Shown piece by piece: positions 43,836-46,505 of a stretch of DNA of 46,505 nucleotides. Location: the NCBI GenBank assembly GCA_021268355.1, contig JAJETY010000007.1, positions 1 through 46,505 of the forward strand. Direction: 5' to 3'. Under the pieces are notes generated by a model. The model saw only the letters and a program-made list of their open reading frames with translations. It searched no databases and had not been told where the DNA came from. How positions within the stretch are numbered: the stretch's first letter is position 1; every line of letters begins with the position of its first letter. The position numbers and the translations under genes are program-made. The stretch comes from Candidatus Nitrosopumilus sp. Lineage in GTDB: Archaea > Thermoproteota > Nitrososphaeria > Nitrososphaerales > Nitrosopumilaceae.

Positions 43836-44603
43836 ATTTTTTCTCAATAAATGAAAAGAAAGTTTTTTCTCTAGTGATTCAAAATCAAACAATTTCTCTT
43901 TAGTTAAAATTTGTATTCTGTTGTGATTATTTTCAATAGCATAATTTTGTAAAAACAAAATAATTTGTAATGTTGCATCATCAGATTCTGAAAACAATGT
44001 AACAATTAGAGTATTATCAAAGTGTTCAGAATTAGAAATGATTGCTGTAGAAATTTTTCCATTAATTTGTGATTGAATAATTTTATTTTCCTGAATTAAT
44101 TGAGATTTTACTGCATCATCAAATGGAAGCCACCTCCATGATTTCACATAATGTGTGGCACTGTTTTCATCAAAGGATCTTGAAAACTCCACATTGAAAT
44201 TTGAGTTTTTTTTAGGCTCCAAAGCGTAAAAATTCCAGGTTTGGAATAATTCGTATTTGAGAGATTTTGCTAGGGATAGAGAAATTGAATTTTCAACATC
44301 AACTAACATAAATGAAAATACTGCTCCTTTTGACTTTCCTACCAATTCAACATGAGTGACTAGATCATATGCAATCTTTTGTTTTCTATGATTAGGATCA
44401 ACTCGAATTCCCTCAATCCAAATTTGATCTTTTGAAAAAAACGAATGAATGATACCGACAGGTAGTTCTTTTTCAAAAACAAAAAACAGATCTTCATTTA
44501 ACCAAAAATCCCAAACGTGTTCGACATAATCACCCCAGGAAAAAGTATTTTGACAGAATTTCAAAACATGAAGTTTGTCAGAGGGTTCTGCGTTTCTAAT
44601 CAT
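43827..44603 (-). CDS. GNAT-family N-acetyltransferase
   Basis: The product has 258 residues. The N-terminal half has the GNAT plan: 'MIRNAEPSDKLHVLKFCQNT', 'GIIHSFFSKDQIWIEGIRVD' and the acetyl-CoA loop 'DPNHRKQKIAYDLVTHVEL' (a form of Q/RxxGxG/A). The C-terminal ~120 residues form a second, more divergent lobe ('TIISNSEHFDNTLIVTLFSE', 'ILTKEKLFDFESLEKKL'), possibly a second GNAT-like fold. The substrate is unknown. The ATG is at 44603. Confidence 0.8.
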   Translation of the reverse strand: MIRNAEPSDKLHVLKFCQNTFSWGDYVEHVWDFWLNEDLFFVFEKELPVGIIHSFFSKDQIWIEGIRVDPNHRKQKIAYDLVTHVELVGKSKGAVFSFMLVDVENSISLSLAKSLKYELFQTWNFYALEPKKNSNFNVEFSRSFDENSATHYVKSWRWLPFDDAVKSQLIQENKIIQSQINGKISTAIISNSEHFDNTLIVTLFSESDDATLQIILFLQNYAIENNHNRIQILTKEKLFDFESLEKKLSFHLLRKNLG

Positions 44604-44644
44604 ATATACGAAAAAATATTAAGTATCACCAGATAAAAACTTCC

Positions 44645-44953
44645 ATGGGAAAAATTATCGCAGGAAAAACATCAGATATCCCTCCTGGAAAAATGATCAA
44701 GGTCTCTATTGACGGAAGAGAAATTCTAGTTGCAAATATTGATGGAGAATATTGTGCAACTGATGATTCATGTACTCATTCTGGATCTAGTCTTTCTGAG
44801 GGAAAATTAGATGGATGTGTCATCACTTGTGGATGGCATGCTGCAGAATTTGACTGTAAAACAGGAAAAATGTTGAAATTCCCAGTTAAAATTAGAGATT
44901 TGACATCATACAAGGTAACAGTAGAGTCTGATAGCGTATTTGTAGAGATGTAA
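44645..44953 (+). CDS. Rieske-type [2Fe-2S] ferredoxin
   Basis: The product has 102 residues. The cluster ligands are C43-x-H45 and C62-x2-H65 (CTH ... CGWH), with an extra C58. The fold and length match small soluble Rieske ferredoxins that pass electrons to oxygenases or other redox enzymes. No signal peptide, so cytoplasmic. The partner enzyme is not in the window. Confidence 0.93.
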   Translation: MGKIIAGKTSDIPPGKMIKVSIDGREILVANIDGEYCATDDSCTHSGSSLSEGKLDGCVITCGWHAAEFDCKTGKMLKFPVKIRDLTSYKVTVESDSVFVEM

Positions 44954-44990
44954 CTATATACTTCTAATTTTTAAGAAAAGGTGGAAAAAA

Positions 44991-45260
44991 ATGGCAGATG
45001 ATAAACAGAATAAAGAATCAATGAAAGAAGCAATTGACACACTTAATCAGATCATAGCTAGTAATTCAACTCCAAAAACAATCAAAAAGTCAATTACAGA
45101 TTTGATTACTGATTTGAATAATGAAGAATATTCATTGTCTGTTAGAGCTGCAAATACAATCAGTTTGCTAGATGATGTAACGCAAGATCCTAACATGCCT
45201 TCATATGTCAGAACTCAGTTATGGCAAGCTGTTTCAAAGTTAGAAAGCATAAGAGAATAA
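44991..45260 (+). CDS. UPF0147 family protein
   Basis: The product has 89 residues and is helical. 'STPKTIKKSITDLITDLNNE' and 'PNMPSYVRTQLWQAVSKLES' are hallmarks of the archaeal UPF0147 family. The function of the family is unknown. An SD-like aaggtgg is about 7 bases before the ATG. Confidence 0.9.
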   Translation: MADDKQNKESMKEAIDTLNQIIASNSTPKTIKKSITDLITDLNNEEYSLSVRAANTISLLDDVTQDPNMPSYVRTQLWQAVSKLESIRE

Positions 45261-45285
45261 ATTCTTGTTTTTGAGATAATATTCA

Positions 45286-46047
45286 TTGAATATTGATGAG
45301 TATCTAGAGACTTTACCTGAAAATTTACTGAGTGGAGAAGATGTACAACTACCCGAAAGATCTCTTAGAGAAATTTTCAAATTTGCAGAACTGAAAAAAG
45401 ATGATATTTTTTATCATCTGGGATGTGGAGATGAAAAAGGAATTGAAATTGCAGTTAAGGAGTTTCAAGTCAAAAAGGCTGTTGGAATAGACAATAATTC
45501 TGAAAAAATTGAAATTGCCAAGAAAAATCTTAAAGAAAAACAAATTGATGCAGAATTCAGATGCCAAGATGTTTTAAATTCTGAAATATCTGATGCGACT
45601 GTAATTTTGTTTTGGTTTTCAGATGAAGAAATTACAAATCAAATGTTGAAAAAATTTGAAAGTCTAAACCAAGAAACAAAAATTATTACCGTATGGGGAC
45701 CTTTACCAGACTGTCTTCCAGACAAAGTAGATTTTCCATACATAATCAATAAAGTCCCATTCAAAAAAGCAAAAACAATGCAAGAGCAATTACTAGCAAT
45801 TTTTGGTGTGAAATGTGTTGATTTTGTAACTGCGTGGGAATTTGCAGAAAGATACACAAAGTCAATTGGATCGCCTGAAATCAAAAATGATCGTTTTCTA
45901 ACCATTATCCAGACCTTAGTAATATGGATAAACGCAAAAAAATTAGGAGTTGCTTGTGGGAAGGAGATCCCAGAATCCATTCAGACATATATCAAACTGA
46001 TGAAAATGAATTTTGACATAGATTTTGAACCCATGTTAAAAGAATAA
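45286..46047 (+). CDS. SAM-dependent methyltransferase-like protein with C-terminal extension
   Basis: The product has 253 residues. The Rossmann motif I is 'IFYHLGCGDEKGIEIAV', followed by the acidic end of strand 2 'AVGIDNNSEKIEIAKKNLKE' and 'FRCQDVL'. The fragment resembles archaeal Dot1-like protein lysine methyltransferases (aKMT). The C-terminal ~100 residues ('ERYTKSIGSPEIKNDRF', 'YIKLMKMNFDIDFEPML') are not part of that fold and are unknown to me. The start is TTG at 45286; the ATG at 45296 is out of frame. Substrate unknown. Confidence 0.75.
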   Translation: MNIDEYLETLPENLLSGEDVQLPERSLREIFKFAELKKDDIFYHLGCGDEKGIEIAVKEFQVKKAVGIDNNSEKIEIAKKNLKEKQIDAEFRCQDVLNSEISDATVILFWFSDEEITNQMLKKFESLNQETKIITVWGPLPDCLPDKVDFPYIINKVPFKKAKTMQEQLLAIFGVKCVDFVTAWEFAERYTKSIGSPEIKNDRFLTIIQTLVIWINAKKLGVACGKEIPESIQTYIKLMKMNFDIDFEPMLKE

Positions 46048-46087
46048 TCCATGCAATCCTTTTATTTTGTTTTAACATAAACAAATC

Positions 46088-46435
46088 ATGGAAGGACGGA
46101 TGCATATCAACGTCTCAGCAGTAGATTATGACAAAACTAGCAAAGCACTAACCAGACAATTATCTCTTTTAGAGGAAATGGTTCACGGTGAGGAAGACTT
46201 TGTGATGACAGATTCAGAATTTGCATTTGGATGGCATTTCTTTGTGTTAAGTGTGAATAAATCACTTGTACAGAAATTGGTAGATATGATGGGTCCTGAC
46301 TTTGAGAAATTGAAGGGTAAAGGAACTGAAAAAAAGTTTCTTACTTGGCTAACCAACAATTTGGAGAGCAAATCACCAAGATTCAAGCTCGCAATAAAAG
46401 AAGAAATGGAATCTAGTAAATTCGGAATTTTTTAA
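46088..46435 (+). CDS. Small conserved protein of unknown function
   Basis: The product has 115 residues and is soluble. 'MHINVSAVDYDKTSKALTRQ' may be the real start (M5 at 46100 is an alternative). The C-terminal half is helical and charged ('DFEKLKGKGTEKKFLTWLTN', 'KFGIF' at the end). I do not recognise the family. A TATA-like ttttaacat stands about 20-25 bases before the ATG. Confidence 0.65.
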   Translation: MEGRMHINVSAVDYDKTSKALTRQLSLLEEMVHGEEDFVMTDSEFAFGWHFFVLSVNKSLVQKLVDMMGPDFEKLKGKGTEKKFLTWLTNNLESKSPRFKLAIKEEMESSKFGIF

Positions 46436-46484
46436 AAAATATTATTTTTAGTGAATTGGAATTTTCAAAAATATACATTACAAA

Positions 46485-46505
46485 ATGAAAGGAGGGCCCT
46501 CGAGG
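46485..46505 (+). CDS. Possible gene start at the right edge (seven codons)
   Basis: ATG at 46485 opens a frame MKGGPSR that continues past the edge. Too short to judge. The last 12 bases (gggccctcgagg) are far richer in GC than the rest; they could be coding or a non-native junction. Confidence 0.2.

Overview
The window looks like a chromosomal segment of an ammonia-oxidising thaumarchaeon (Nitrososphaerota) of the marine Nitrosopumilus type. The grounds are low GC with an aga/gga/cca codon style, an RNA polymerase subunit A encoded by one unsplit gene, archaeal ribosomal proteins S13, S4 and S2, alternative-mevalonate enzymes, an archaeal CobT, leaderless genes with a TATA box about 26-28 bases before the start codon, many TTG/GTG starts, and many exported proteins with thaumarchaeal C-terminal sorting signals. 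I see no insertion sequence, phage gene, integrase, CRISPR array or rRNA. There is one tRNA gene.

Layout. Positions 1-2002 (minus) hold two secreted surface proteins; the first runs off the left edge in a QETTT repeat. Positions 2039-9676 (minus) are the rpoH-rpoB-rpoA operon, with an Sm-like protein gene as its last member. Positions 9857-13437 (plus) hold four tandem paralogous surface proteins with a PEFG-type C-terminal anchor; three of them are almost identical at the DNA level around the anchor and beyond the stop codon. Positions 13440-18429 encode the nickel-pincer nucleotide (Lar) cofactor pathway: larC-larE-cysteine desulfurase on the minus strand, with malate dehydrogenase and larB divergent on the plus strand. 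LarE has the three-cysteine pattern of the [4Fe-4S]-dependent class. Next come a B12-type radical SAM enzyme, a small unknown protein, a CFI-box surface protein and a 1062-residue S-layer-like protein.

Positions 24762-29501 form a metal-homeostasis block: a cation-diffusion-facilitator exporter with three C-terminal domains, a ZIP importer with an extracytoplasmic domain, a two-domain multicopper oxidase overlapping the ZIP gene, a promoter region full of TTAG/CTAA elements, a small membrane protein, a winged-helix regulator and a 50-residue cysteine-rich protein. Positions 29613-32619 encode S13, S4 and GlmS. Positions 32612-34930 (minus) encode NAD(P)HX epimerase, a metallo-beta-lactamase-fold hydrolase and CobT. 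After a translin-family protein and tRNA-Leu(GAG), a long plus-strand run encodes RpoN, enolase, S2, mevalonate kinase, isopentenyl phosphate kinase, type 1 IPP isomerase, GGPP synthase, GluRS and an FAH-family hydrolase. The right end holds a GNAT protein, a Rieske ferredoxin, a UPF0147 protein, a methyltransferase-like protein and a small unknown protein.

How they fit together. The right half supplies transcription, translation and archaeal lipid precursors. The left half is largely cell surface. The Lar block and the copper/zinc block are the parts most likely to hold new biology. Several features recur across the window: every convergent gene pair meets tail to tail with an overlap of 4-9 bases or a 2-base gap, many operon genes overlap by 1-14 bases, and one symmetric TATA element appears to serve both tRNA-Leu and the rpoN operon. 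No stretch longer than about 300 bases lacks a gene once the 50-codon gene at 29349-29501 is counted.
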